Source of the DNA: a virus
IMG/VR virus record: IMGVR_UViG_3300034073_004114
Span: 1-54,782 of that record
Length of the DNA: 54,782 bases
Reading direction: 5' to 3' (one strand)
Of the stretch, positions 22,477-31,895 are shown one piece after another (within the stretch, counting starts at the first letter, position 1; the number at the start of each line of letters is the position of its first letter). Below the pieces are notes generated by a model. That model saw only the letters and a program-made list of their open reading frames with translations. It was not told the origin of the DNA and ran no database searches. The position numbers and the translations under genes were made by a program.

Positions 22477-24090
22477 TTAAATTAACTTTCTGCCACCGAA
22501 GGTGTCAGCACGGTTTAACTGCTGTGTTAATCTGTCTTTTTCACTTTTGATATTACTTAAGACAGTTCGCACGGCTTCATCTGCCAACCTATCCTCAGTA
22601 GCCTTACTAGGGTTTTTGAACATCTTTTTATGTTCTTCGATGGATGCATTATAAACACCATAAATTCCATTGGCAATTGACTCACCATAAGGCCCTAAGT
22701 CCTTAACTAAACGTTTCTTAAGTCTACCAAGAGCAGCCTTTATATCACCTGTACCATAGAAATCTTTATTGGTCGAAATTCCAGTACTGTAGGCGCTATC
22801 GTAGAATTCATCCGAAGCCGTATCTAGAGCCTTTTGCATTTCTGCACCCTTCGCTTCAATATTTATTTTTTCTTGGCTTGCCTCGGTAGCCCCGGTCATA
22901 GTGCGCTTGAGAGCGTCTAATTGACCTAAAGAAGTTGCCTTCTCAGCACCACCAATAGATTCAGCGGTGACATCACCCTGGCCAGTTAAACGTCTTAAGG
23001 CATTAATTCTAGCCAATTGATCTGGGGCAGCGGCAGCGTATTCACCGGTAACATCTGACGATCTTGTCAGATAACTATCTAGATTTTTGTAATAATCAAG
23101 AAAACGTTTTTGTTCATCTGTAAGGTCGCCTGAAAATAGAGAACCCCCTCGATTTCCTTTTGTAAGCTCTTCAACCCTTTTATCTAAAGCGGCTATGTCA
23201 GTAACGCCTTCAAATCCAGACACTAAACCTAAATCAATACCACTCATTTCAGATAGATCCCGTCTAGTTAAACCTAGTTGAGTTTCCATTTTTGCGATCT
23301 GTTCCTCACTAAGGGGAGTTCCAAACACGATGGCATTTTTCAATTCGTTTAATGTTGCATCCTTTTCAGTGGAATAGCCTTTGGCTTTACTTTCGAGATC
23401 CCTTAAAAATGAACTTTGGGCAGCACTAGCAGCAGTTCCACTTAATCCACGTAATTGTGCAGCTCGAGCCTCTTCGAGAGCCAATGCTTGGTCGGATATT
23501 GCAGCTTGACGTTCAGCTTCCATTGCACCCTGTTTAGCAGCAAGAAGTGCATTAGACATTCCACCATTACCTTGTAACGCCATTGTTTGATATGAAGTCG
23601 GACCTGTAGCGTAAGCTGACACTAATCCCCCACCAGAAAGCCTACTCAATGCTGCTAAATTAGCTTGAGCTTGACGCATCTCTTCCGATGGTTGCACCAT
23701 GGTGGGAGCCTGTTGATTCATTAATTTTTGATATTCAGCAGTGGCTGATGCAACTTCATTGGGATCGGTGGACGTATTTATTGTAGTTAATAAGTCTTGT
23801 ATTCTATTTGTGGACTGAACCTTAGGTGCTGATAACTGTTGAGTACGTAATTTTTCCTGTTCAGCGGCCACTTTATTCTGTTGTCTTTGAACATCAGTTT
23901 TATATCTTTCAGTTAAAGCTGTTTTAAACCTATTATCTTGTGTGGCTTGAGCCATTTGAGAGGCAGATGCAGCTTGATTAACAGGAGGCAAACTGGACTT
24001 AACAGGGGTGATTTCCTGTTTGGTTTGCGCCACCGGCTCCGGCTTTTTAACTGGTTCTGGTTTTTTAATTAAAGTACTAAACGGTTGCAT
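22477..24090 (-). CDS. Internal virion protein, first gene of the ejection operon
   Basis: The 537-residue protein has a Pro/Lys/Val-rich start (K-K-P-E-P-V repeats, about residues 8-32). A Gln/Ala-rich helical body follows, with short hydrophobic stretches and no catalytic motif. It directly follows the late-promoter-like site at 24097-24114 and heads the run of internal virion proteins. By position and composition it is an ejection or head core protein. Confidence 0.6.
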   Translation of the reverse strand: MQPFSTLIKKPEPVKKPEPVAQTKQEITPVKSSLPPVNQAASASQMAQATQDNRFKTALTERYKTDVQRQQNKVAAEQEKLRTQQLSAPKVQSTNRIQDLLTTINTSTDPNEVASATAEYQKLMNQQAPTMVQPSEEMRQAQANLAALSRLSGGGLVSAYATGPTSYQTMALQGNGGMSNALLAAKQGAMEAERQAAISDQALALEEARAAQLRGLSGTAASAAQSSFLRDLESKAKGYSTEKDATLNELKNAIVFGTPLSEEQIAKMETQLGLTRRDLSEMSGIDLGLVSGFEGVTDIAALDKRVEELTKGNRGGSLFSGDLTDEQKRFLDYYKNLDSYLTRSSDVTGEYAAAAPDQLARINALRRLTGQGDVTAESIGGAEKATSLGQLDALKRTMTGATEASQEKINIEAKGAEMQKALDTASDEFYDSAYSTGISTNKDFYGTGDIKAALGRLKKRLVKDLGPYGESIANGIYGVYNASIEEHKKMFKNPSKATEDRLADEAVRTVLSNIKSEKDRLTQQLNRADTFGGRKLI

Positions 24091-24096
24091 AAAATT

Positions 24097-24114
24097 CCTA
24101 TATATAGTTGTTAC
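24097..24114 (-). promoter_or_regulatory. Late promoter-like site GTAACAACTATATATAGG
   Basis: Read on the - strand, the site is GTAACAACTATATATAGG, 6 nt before the ATG of the gene at 24090. It matches the other sites of the family (31881, 42921, 46887, 50539, 52378) in the AACAACTATA core and overlaps the stop of the preceding gene. The layout resembles T7-family RNA polymerase promoters, which end in ACTATA just before the start site. Confidence 0.6.
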
Positions 24115-24536
24115 GCTTCTTCACCATAAATAACAATACGTAGAACATGGGAATTGTTGGGTAAAATACCCGAAATATGCTTAATAGAAATGCCATTATT
24201 TGATACTTGCTCCCAATAAACGCCAACACCAGAAGAGGGATAGCCCGAAGGGTTGGTTAAGTTAGTGATTTTCCCAACTGAAACCACTGACACTGAACCA
24301 ACAAAATCATATGTTATATTAATAGGCGCTAAAGGAATACCAGAAGAGTTGACAACAACATTAATATCCCTAACCGAGCAAAGTATATTATTTTTTAATG
24401 ATAATTTCCTATTAAGAGCATTTAAAATCGAATCAATAATACTATTAAGTGATAAAATTAATTTTTCAATTAAATCGGCATATTCAGGATTAAAATCGCC
24501 TTTATTCAATCTTTTAAATGAGGGTAGTTTAGCCAT
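24111..24536 (-). CDS. Hypothetical tail-associated protein
   Basis: The 141-residue protein has an N-terminal helical region (about 15-50) and a beta-rich C-terminal half with Ser/Val/Gly repeats. It directly follows the nozzle gene (one-base overlap), so it is probably a tail component. The late-promoter site for the ejection operon overlaps its stop. Family not recognised. Confidence 0.55.
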   Translation of the reverse strand: MAKLPSFKRLNKGDFNPEYADLIEKLILSLNSIIDSILNALNRKLSLKNNILCSVRDINVVVNSSGIPLAPINITYDFVGSVSVVSVGKITNLTNPSGYPSSGVGVYWEQVSNNGISIKHISGILPNNSHVLRIVIYGEEA

Positions 24537-27500
24537 TATCGATATGCCCTCGTGCTGACAGACCTACCTGTCAATGTAATACCCAACAAAGAATATTCCT
24601 CACGAGCATTTCTGTGGGTAAATTTTAGGTTTAAAAACCTACATCTTTGGCAGTTCCTTGGAACATACGTTCTAAATGGAATGGAATTAGATACCCCACC
24701 AAAAAAGTTTTCACCAAAATCATCATTACCAAACAATCCCTTTCCATCTCCCGTAAATGAAACATCCACAAAGCCGGGTAAAAGATCTGTAGAAAAGGAC
24801 ATTATGCCCGATGTGAACGCTTTACTGGAAAACATCGCCGTTGCTTCTCTGATATGTTTTACAGACAGAGCATCCCCAAAGGTGTTTGGTGCATATGTGA
24901 CAACATTGTCAATAGCTTGGAAGGTTTTTACCTCACCCTGCACAAAGGGTAAAGAGCGCCTTAGTGTAATAGTTTTATTTATTCTATTTACTTCCACGAT
25001 GCTCGACTCAACTGTTGATATATAATCTATAGGTTGGTAGTTGCTATAACTAACGGCTGTGTCCAGATTAATCAATTCAACTAGTTTATTGTAACAAGAA
25101 GAAATATCTACTATATTTTGAATGGATGTGACCCACACAACCGCATCTGTTGGTGAATTTTCTAAGGAATCTAACTCAATATCTATTGTAAATGTGTCCT
25201 CATCTATAACAGTAACCATGTATTCGCCATTTAAATCAGGAGAACTAATAGCATTTGAAATGGAGATTACTCTGCCTGTAAAAAGCCCATGGTTGGTAGA
25301 TGTGATGACTAGAGGATATTCAAAAGAGATGTCTTCTAGACTAAATGTACCACTTTTAGAGTCAATCGAAGAGCTGTAATCTGTTGTACCCAAATCGTCT
25401 AATTTAGCTGCTAGTTCGGTAATTTTAATTCTTAAATTTTCACCACTAGTCATTTCTAGTGTGGAAAAATCATCTTTACTAGCGGATTTAATTTGAGGAT
25501 CTGAATCTAATTTCTTTAGCAGACTATTAAAATGGTATATATTTAAAATCTGAGTTTGAACAAAAGAATCACCGACTTGGACGTTCCCCAAGTCACTCAA
25601 ATTGATTACCGAACCATTTATAGCGCCCTGTCCAAGATTGAATAGGAACTCCCTATCGGCATAGTCTTCTCTTGTGAATTTTTTTCTCTCTTGTTCTAAA
25701 AACGGAACATCTCCTGCACCAAGATACATGGTGTCGTCAACTGAATTAACTAAACCACAAGTGTTTGTTTTGGTGTACTTTGTCCATGACCCTGTCAAAG
25801 AGGAATACCTGAATGCTTGAGTTGCTACGGTATCCGTCACTTTACTCACCGTCCAAACGATGTAAGAATTATCAGATTCATATCCCACACCAAATGTGGA
25901 GGTTTTAAAGTTTGTGTAATTGGAAGAACCTAATTTCAAAATTTCAGTGTCGATTGGTCGTGACACAATTGATGTACCCGACTCACTAATCACTGTAATT
26001 CCCTGCCTAGTCCAAGCATAAATAACATTACCACTAATTGCAACCGAGTCAGGGGCGGTTAAAATACAACTACTATCGAATAGAGCCTCATTAAAGGGGG
26101 CTGTAAATCCAGAGAGACGATATAATCCATCTTCTTTAAATACGAACAAGGATTCCCTTAAAGGAATAACACGTAGAATTTCCTTCTCTTCCGATCCAAT
26201 ATCCTGAAAAGATCCAAGGAAAACATTGTTATAAACAGCTTCGGGTATTCCAGCCTTAGAGTAATATAGACGGTTCTTCCTTTTATAGTTATCAGATTTT
26301 AAAGAATTTTTAGCATTGACATAGCTAAATGTTCCACCAGGACTAACAGATAATAGTTGATTTTGTATTTTTAAAGTAAGCGAGTCCACATACTTAACTT
26401 CAAAAACACCATAAAAAGTAGGATCATTTTGAATATTAAATAAAATAATTTTATCGTTATTCAAAAATCCATGAGCAGAACTAAACACAAGAGTGATATC
26501 TGCAAGAGGGGAACCACTATTACCACAAGAGGAACCATTTAAACTCAATATGGAAGGAGTGAATGAGTTACCTAAACCAGCAACATTCGCTGAGACATAA
26601 AATGGATCGTCTTTAAAAAAGATTCCCTCTAGGGTGAAGTCGCCCTGTAGTTGTGAGTCGTAGTAACAGTAGACATCTGAAAGAGAATCTTGATTCGATG
26701 TTGTTCTATTAATTATCCTGGCCAAACTTTTAATAGTTAGAATAGTTTGTTGCTCTGGTGTTAACAAAGGATTGCTAGGCAGAGCTACTTTTTTAGAGTC
26801 GATGTCCTCACCGATCCCATAGGTGGTTATGGAGAATGTAGCAGGGAAAGAAGCACTTCCAACAGGGGGGTCTGCTTCCCCATCAGTAAGATATTTGATG
26901 GTTAATATGTTACTGGCCAATGAAGAGGAGAACGCGGATCCAACAGAATTTAGAGCGGCATTTGTTTTTTTCAAAAATTGATCAATACTTGTACCATTGT
27001 CTATGTAGATCTCAATAAATTCATCTACATTGGTAACAGTCGGTTGTATAGTTGACCCATCCGAATACCAAAAGCAGTATGTATATTGATTATTGTTATT
27101 GTTATTAACGACACTTTGACCAATTGATTGAATCGTGAAATATTTTTCAATAACAGTCGAATTAAGCACACCCGAGCTTGGGGTGGGAGTTATAGTGACA
27201 ACTTGCTGTTTACCATTCACAAATTCATAAACATTTTGATTGTTACCGGTTTCATCACCAATGAACAGCTTTGGTTTTTGTAGTGGTGTAATAGAATCAC
27301 GAATCAAGGTTGTTCCTAATAAGGTCATCCCTCGTAATTGCTTCAACTTTGTACTTGCATATATAGCATAGTCAGTAAAAAGACTAATGTCGTGAGCAAA
27401 TGGAGGATAGTCGTTTGGATCTTGATCCCCAGTCGCACTATTACTGGTGTACAGCTTGAGACTACTATTAAAAGGATCAATTGTTAAAGGTAACTGATCA

Positions 27501-29245
27501 TAGTAGATGATAGTTTGTCTATCGGTTTTTGATGTATAATTTTCTTGAGTTAAAAAGAAATAATCAGTTGGTGGTTCTATTAGTTCTGGATCATCTGTTA
27601 ATTGTGCTTGAACTATCTCACTGCGATACACTCGATAAAAATAACCTTGAGTTATCCCAATTGGAACAGTAAATTCCAATCTAACCGAAGCTTTAGTGGT
27701 AGATGTAAATTCCTTCAATCCGGCCCTTTCTGACAGTACTGAGCCTATTACACCAGATTTTTCTGATTTTAGATTATCAATAATAGCAGTTAAGTAAGAC
27801 CGTAATGCCGAAACCTGTGATGCTGTACCATTTGGTTCGGTAATAGAAATTTCGACAGGAGGCGTGATTGAACGATACTTATAGCTCTCTATTGTTGAAG
27901 TCGCTAAAACGGAAGATTTGATATCCCAAACGCCTATGCTACCAACCACAACTCCGGCAGCGGAAATAATAAAAGTCTCAGTTCCACTCACAGAGATACT
28001 GAATGTAGTACCATCTAAAGCAGATTGTCCCGTATTGGTTATGATGATTTCTTGACCATCAGCTAAACCATGTGGCTTATCGGTTGTGATTGTAACCTTA
28101 CCGCCAGTTGTTGCTGTATTGGATTTAATAAACCCACTGATACCAGCTGAGTTTGCTTCGGAATACTCTCTAGCTGTGAATATTATGTTGTTGGAATTAA
28201 CTTCTTGTATAATCTGATTGCCATTTAAAAACTCAATATCTACACTATTTGATTTGAAATCTTTTAGGTTAACTAGATCTCCAACCGAAAAATAGTCGGA
28301 AGCTGTCGAGGTTGAAAATGTTATTGTAACAATACCCAAGTTAATGGAAACAGATGTTATTTGGAGAGATTCATAAGCAAGCCCAGTGCCATTCCCTGAA
28401 GCAAAGACTAAATCTTCATCTACTTTTGTGGCTAATTCAACTATATTTTCTCTTACATAAAATAAACTATCGCTTGAAGGAACAGCCAAATCATCGACAT
28501 AATCACCGTCGGAGATGAGACTACTAGGACCACCTGAACCGGAATTATTCTTTAAATTATCTAGAGAGGTTAATAGTCTTTGGAAGTCGTTTCTTATTAA
28601 TTGACCACCTGGGTTTCTAATAACAATACGTTCCGAGGGAGTTCCAAGAAGCTCAACGTTATTTGCGTCTGTATTACCCCAAACTATTTTATATGCAACT
28701 GCTTCATTTTCACCAAGAAAAGAGCTTTGGTCTTCTGCTTTGATTATGAGATCACCATTAAGATCTAAAGCCTTAATTGCACCTGCTTGGGTGATATAAT
28801 TTTCTTCATCCGGGGACGACTCATTTGCAGAAACAAAATCATCTGCAGTAGACGCAGATATTTTTTTAATACCATCAATTGAGGTAAAGTACATATTCCC
28901 ATTTTGGGCTTGAATACTTTTTATTCTTAGTCCAGGCTTAGTTTCTAAAAAATTACCACCAAATAGGGTGAATTTTACATCACCATTATTTAAAATACCA
29001 TCTTGAAACTCAATACGGTCGGAATAGTGCCTTAAAATTCTATCCCTATAAACTAAAATTTGTTTAGCTAATTCTTCTTCTGGGATTTCTTCGCCATATA
29101 GCTTAAATCCCCTACGCGATTCAACGACATTATCACGTCGAATAATCACGTTGTCGGCTTGGATTAATGAACCGGGGGGTAACTCTAGGGGATTCGGCGA
29201 AAAATTTAAACCTAAAGCCTTTAGATTGACTGTAGATGATGCCAT
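24536..29245 (-). CDS. T7 gp12-like tail nozzle protein, greatly enlarged
   Basis: The 1569-residue protein starts with a segment typical of podovirus nozzle (tail tubular B / stabilisation) proteins: L-N-F-S-P-N-P-L-E-L-P-P-G-S, then A-D-N-V-I-I-R-R-D-N-V-V-E-S-R-R-G. T7 gp12 has about 790 residues, so this one is about twice as long. The extra length is beta-rich and includes three copies of a module with H-G-L/F-x-x-G/N-x-x-I and L-N-G/L-D-G/F-Y-G and T-F-x-I-type elements (about 390-430, 930-975 and 1290-1335). It follows the adaptor gene at 29255 and should form the distal tail tube. Confidence 0.75.
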   Translation of the reverse strand: MASSTVNLKALGLNFSPNPLELPPGSLIQADNVIIRRDNVVESRRGFKLYGEEIPEEELAKQILVYRDRILRHYSDRIEFQDGILNNGDVKFTLFGGNFLETKPGLRIKSIQAQNGNMYFTSIDGIKKISASTADDFVSANESSPDEENYITQAGAIKALDLNGDLIIKAEDQSSFLGENEAVAYKIVWGNTDANNVELLGTPSERIVIRNPGGQLIRNDFQRLLTSLDNLKNNSGSGGPSSLISDGDYVDDLAVPSSDSLFYVRENIVELATKVDEDLVFASGNGTGLAYESLQITSVSINLGIVTITFSTSTASDYFSVGDLVNLKDFKSNSVDIEFLNGNQIIQEVNSNNIIFTAREYSEANSAGISGFIKSNTATTGGKVTITTDKPHGLADGQEIIITNTGQSALDGTTFSISVSGTETFIISAAGVVVGSIGVWDIKSSVLATSTIESYKYRSITPPVEISITEPNGTASQVSALRSYLTAIIDNLKSEKSGVIGSVLSERAGLKEFTSTTKASVRLEFTVPIGITQGYFYRVYRSEIVQAQLTDDPELIEPPTDYFFLTQENYTSKTDRQTIIYYDQLPLTIDPFNSSLKLYTSNSATGDQDPNDYPPFAHDISLFTDYAIYASTKLKQLRGMTLLGTTLIRDSITPLQKPKLFIGDETGNNQNVYEFVNGKQQVVTITPTPSSGVLNSTVIEKYFTIQSIGQSVVNNNNNNQYTYCFWYSDGSTIQPTVTNVDEFIEIYIDNGTSIDQFLKKTNAALNSVGSAFSSSLASNILTIKYLTDGEADPPVGSASFPATFSITTYGIGEDIDSKKVALPSNPLLTPEQQTILTIKSLARIINRTTSNQDSLSDVYCYYDSQLQGDFTLEGIFFKDDPFYVSANVAGLGNSFTPSILSLNGSSCGNSGSPLADITLVFSSAHGFLNNDKIILFNIQNDPTFYGVFEVKYVDSLTLKIQNQLLSVSPGGTFSYVNAKNSLKSDNYKRKNRLYYSKAGIPEAVYNNVFLGSFQDIGSEEKEILRVIPLRESLFVFKEDGLYRLSGFTAPFNEALFDSSCILTAPDSVAISGNVIYAWTRQGITVISESGTSIVSRPIDTEILKLGSSNYTNFKTSTFGVGYESDNSYIVWTVSKVTDTVATQAFRYSSLTGSWTKYTKTNTCGLVNSVDDTMYLGAGDVPFLEQERKKFTREDYADREFLFNLGQGAINGSVINLSDLGNVQVGDSFVQTQILNIYHFNSLLKKLDSDPQIKSASKDDFSTLEMTSGENLRIKITELAAKLDDLGTTDYSSSIDSKSGTFSLEDISFEYPLVITSTNHGLFTGRVISISNAISSPDLNGEYMVTVIDEDTFTIDIELDSLENSPTDAVVWVTSIQNIVDISSCYNKLVELINLDTAVSYSNYQPIDYISTVESSIVEVNRINKTITLRRSLPFVQGEVKTFQAIDNVVTYAPNTFGDALSVKHIREATAMFSSKAFTSGIMSFSTDLLPGFVDVSFTGDGKGLFGNDDFGENFFGGVSNSIPFRTYVPRNCQRCRFLNLKFTHRNAREEYSLLGITLTGRSVSTRAYR

Positions 29246-29254
29246 TTAACCCTC

Positions 29255-30544
29255 TTAAGTTCTACGTCTTGGACCCATTTGACCGTAACGTAATAGTGAA
29301 TGTCTAGCGGTTACTTTTTGTGGAGCACCTTCGACACGATTATCTAATATGGTGCCTTGCCTAACTTCAATCTCTTGTAACTTAGCGTTACTTACTTGTA
29401 AGCCCTCTGCGTCGCCTTGGGCTGCAAGTATTCTAGCGGCAGTTCTTTCAGCTAATACATTATGTAAATCTGGTGGGATCTGTGGAATAATACACTCATT
29501 AGCTAAACAGACATAATCTCCCACCTGTATGTTTGAAATTGCAGGATCGAAGTTATACCCATTTGAGTAATATGTATATAAATCTGATTTTTTAACTTTA
29601 AAGGTGGAACCAGAAACATCTTCAACCACAACATCGTATGTGTAAGTACGGTGTCCGGGTTTTGTTTGCAAAAAATCAACCAGGGTATCTTTTGATAATA
29701 GAGAAGTTACCTCTGCATTGGTGATGAATCCAATTAAAGATTCAATTGAAAACGGATCCACGACACCCATTGGCACTGACACAAAAGATGTAGTGACATC
29801 TTTATGTGAGAAAATAAGTGTGGTTTGCCCACCAACAACCTGAGTGGCAACAGTTAAATTGTTTATAGAAGCCGAGTCTATTGCTGCTTTCAAATTCGTA
29901 GCGGTATCGGTTATCGTACCACCGATTGCAAAATCTAATCCAGCTTCAAATTTATATTCTTTAGGTGAATTGCTTTGGTTATTTAAAGAGATTATTAGCT
30001 TATCCCCAGCAACAGGATTGGACGATAGGGTTATATCCTGTGTAAATGCTGTAAAAAACCTAGCTCTACTGTCACGAACTAATTGATTAGGTCTGAGAAA
30101 AATGAAGTAATTTAATTTACCTGTCGGATCTCCAACAACGCTAGGAGTTAAAATAACGTCATTGTTTTCTAGGTAAAACTTGTGTATACTTTGATTGGCA
30201 CCTATACTACCTTGAAAATAAGCTTTGTCGTCTTCGGCTATTCTAGTCATTTCAAAGTAGTTTCCAGAAGCATCAGACCAAAAAAGATCTCTTAACTTCA
30301 TACCAATTGCGCGATCTGGTATTGGATATCGGCTTATGTTACCAACTAGAGGAGTTTGAACCCGATAGACAAAATACTCTTCATGATATTGCATTACAGC
30401 GGGGACTTGACTAATGAACATCTCTTCATTGGCAAACGCAAGAATATCGTCTTCCGTAAAAGTCACTTGACTAATAGGAATTGCGATTTTTCTTTTGACA
30501 GCTTCAATGAGCTTATCGCTTGTATACCAAGGAGTGGTGGCCAT
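29255..30544 (-). CDS. Tail adaptor protein (T7 gp11-like position)
   Basis: The 429-residue protein has an N-terminal helical region with I-L-A-F-A-N-E-E-M as in gp11-like adaptors that bind the portal. A beta-rich insert (about 170-260) and a C-terminal helical region follow. It immediately precedes the nozzle gene, as gp11 precedes gp12 in T7-like phages, and its start is 1 nt from the stop of the next gene upstream. It probably joins portal and nozzle. Sequence similarity to T7 is not visible by eye, so the call rests mostly on order. Confidence 0.6.
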   Translation of the reverse strand: MATTPWYTSDKLIEAVKRKIAIPISQVTFTEDDILAFANEEMFISQVPAVMQYHEEYFVYRVQTPLVGNISRYPIPDRAIGMKLRDLFWSDASGNYFEMTRIAEDDKAYFQGSIGANQSIHKFYLENNDVILTPSVVGDPTGKLNYFIFLRPNQLVRDSRARFFTAFTQDITLSSNPVAGDKLIISLNNQSNSPKEYKFEAGLDFAIGGTITDTATNLKAAIDSASINNLTVATQVVGGQTTLIFSHKDVTTSFVSVPMGVVDPFSIESLIGFITNAEVTSLLSKDTLVDFLQTKPGHRTYTYDVVVEDVSGSTFKVKKSDLYTYYSNGYNFDPAISNIQVGDYVCLANECIIPQIPPDLHNVLAERTAARILAAQGDAEGLQVSNAKLQEIEVRQGTILDNRVEGAPQKVTARHSLLRYGQMGPRRRT

Positions 30545-30927
30545 TACGCCTCCTCGTATTCTTCTTCGGACTCTTCTTCAGTCTTTTGTTTTTTCGCCTT
30601 GAGCATGGCTAATTTTTTCTCAAGCATTGCGATTTCTGAATCTTCATCGCCTTCTTCAGTCATTTCTTCTTCTAATTCTTCTTCGCCGTTTGGCATTTCT
30701 TCAACAAGCTCTTTTGCTTTATCGAGACCCTTTTCAAGATCTTCTTTACTACCAGCCATCACGGAGACTTTTTTAGCAGCGAGTGCATTCTTAAGACCAG
30801 ACCCCATTTCTGCGGCCATGTCGTCCTTAAGCTCACTAAGAACGCCCATTTTAGCCTTCTTCTCGACTGGATCGAGTTTTTTCATTTTCTTTTTTTCCAA
30901 CATTTTCATCATTTTTTCGCGCATCAT
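30544..30927 (-). CDS. Highly charged structural-type protein
   Basis: The 127-residue protein is basic at the start (M-M-R-E-K-M-M-K-M-L-E-K-K-K) and strongly acidic at the end, with a coiled-coil middle. Such low-complexity proteins recur next to podovirus tail genes. It lies between the repeat protein at 30943 and the adaptor. Function unknown. Confidence 0.55.
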   Translation of the reverse strand: MMREKMMKMLEKKKMKKLDPVEKKAKMGVLSELKDDMAAEMGSGLKNALAAKKVSVMAGSKEDLEKGLDKAKELVEEMPNGEEELEEEMTEEGDEDSEIAMLEKKLAMLKAKKQKTEEESEEEYEEA

Positions 30928-30942
30928 ATATTAATTTAACTC

Positions 30943-31347
30943 CTAGATTAATAACAAATAAATAGAGATAATTACATTAAGGACTAAACTCCCATAAACC
31001 CATTTTGGGATCACCTTAATAATAACTTCTTTTTCTATTTCTTTTAGAACTTCAATTTCTTTTACGACTTCCACCGGAACTTCCACCAATTTTTCTACTT
31101 CTTTGGTGACAAGAACTGGCTTATCGACATAAACGACTTCCTTAAGAACCTTTTCAACGATCTTCTCAACCTGTACTTCAACTGGTTTCTCAACCACTTT
31201 CTCAACAGGAATCTCCACAATCCGCTCAACTTCTCTAATAACTTCAACTGGAACCTCTACAACGCGTTCGATTTCTTTGATTGTTTCAATTGTTAAAGGG
31301 CTAGTTTGTATTTTGGCACCAGCCGGCCCCATTCTAAACTTACCCAT
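30943..31347 (-). CDS. VE-P repeat protein with C-terminal membrane helix
   Basis: The 134-residue protein holds about a dozen short repeats of the form V-E-x-P-V-E-V and V-E-K-V-V-E-K (about residues 20-105), then a hydrophobic helix near the C-terminus (about 115-134). This could form an extended beta or coiled rod anchored in the membrane, or a virion-associated rod. Similar V-E-x-P repeats occur in several podoviruses. No catalytic motif. Confidence 0.6.
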   Translation of the reverse strand: MGKFRMGPAGAKIQTSPLTIETIKEIERVVEVPVEVIREVERIVEIPVEKVVEKPVEVQVEKIVEKVLKEVVYVDKPVLVTKEVEKLVEVPVEVVKEIEVLKEIEKEVIIKVIPKWVYGSLVLNVIISIYLLLI

Positions 31348-31871
31348 TATGTTCTCATGACTATAGAATATGTTACTGTTCCACTGCTAGGTTTTCCAGC
31401 TACAGGAACGAGAAGTCTAATTCTTTTTGCTGCAATCCCTATTGTACCGGAGCTACCCTGCTTGGCAGTAGCATCAGTTGAACTTGAGGCAGCAGGAGGT
31501 ATTTTCCCAGCATAGACTGGAGCTGCTAAATCGTGCCAATTCGAACCTGTTTCCGAACAAGATCCCTGTAAAATGACATAACCACTAGCGACTGGATTCC
31601 CACTAATGTTTGTGAATATACAACAAGTTGTGTATCTGGATGCATCGATTGCAATGGAGGTGACATCATTCCCTCCCGCTGAAGAGGCGGTGACTTGGCA
31701 AACAGTTTGCGAATCACTATAAGTAGTTACACTATCCCCATCAAATGCATCCAATTCAATGGCGTATTCAACAGAATTAACAATAGAAACACGTTGAGAC
31801 TCTTCTACCGAGTCATACGCTCCTACTATACACTGATTAGCATCTAACCTTGATTTATTTAAATTAGCCAT
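31347..31871 (-). CDS. Hypothetical beta-rich virion protein
   Basis: The 174-residue protein is beta-rich with many Ser, Thr, Val and Gly, and pairs of Cys (including C-C near residue 79). It directly follows a late-promoter-like site and is the first gene of the adaptor and nozzle unit. A tail or head decoration role is likely, but not shown. Confidence 0.6.
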   Translation of the reverse strand: MANLNKSRLDANQCIVGAYDSVEESQRVSIVNSVEYAIELDAFDGDSVTTYSDSQTVCQVTASSAGGNDVTSIAIDASRYTTCCIFTNISGNPVASGYVILQGSCSETGSNWHDLAAPVYAGKIPPAASSSTDATAKQGSSGTIGIAAKRIRLLVPVAGKPSSGTVTYSIVMRT

Positions 31872-31880
31872 AAATATCCA

Positions 31881-31895
31881 TTATATAGTTGTTAA
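31881..31895 (-). promoter_or_regulatory. Late promoter-like site TTAACAACTATATAA
   Basis: The - strand reads TTAACAACTATATAA followed by TGG, 9 nt before the ATG at 31871. The stop of the 1043-residue tail protein overlaps the first T of the motif. It belongs to the same family as the other five sites. Confidence 0.6.
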
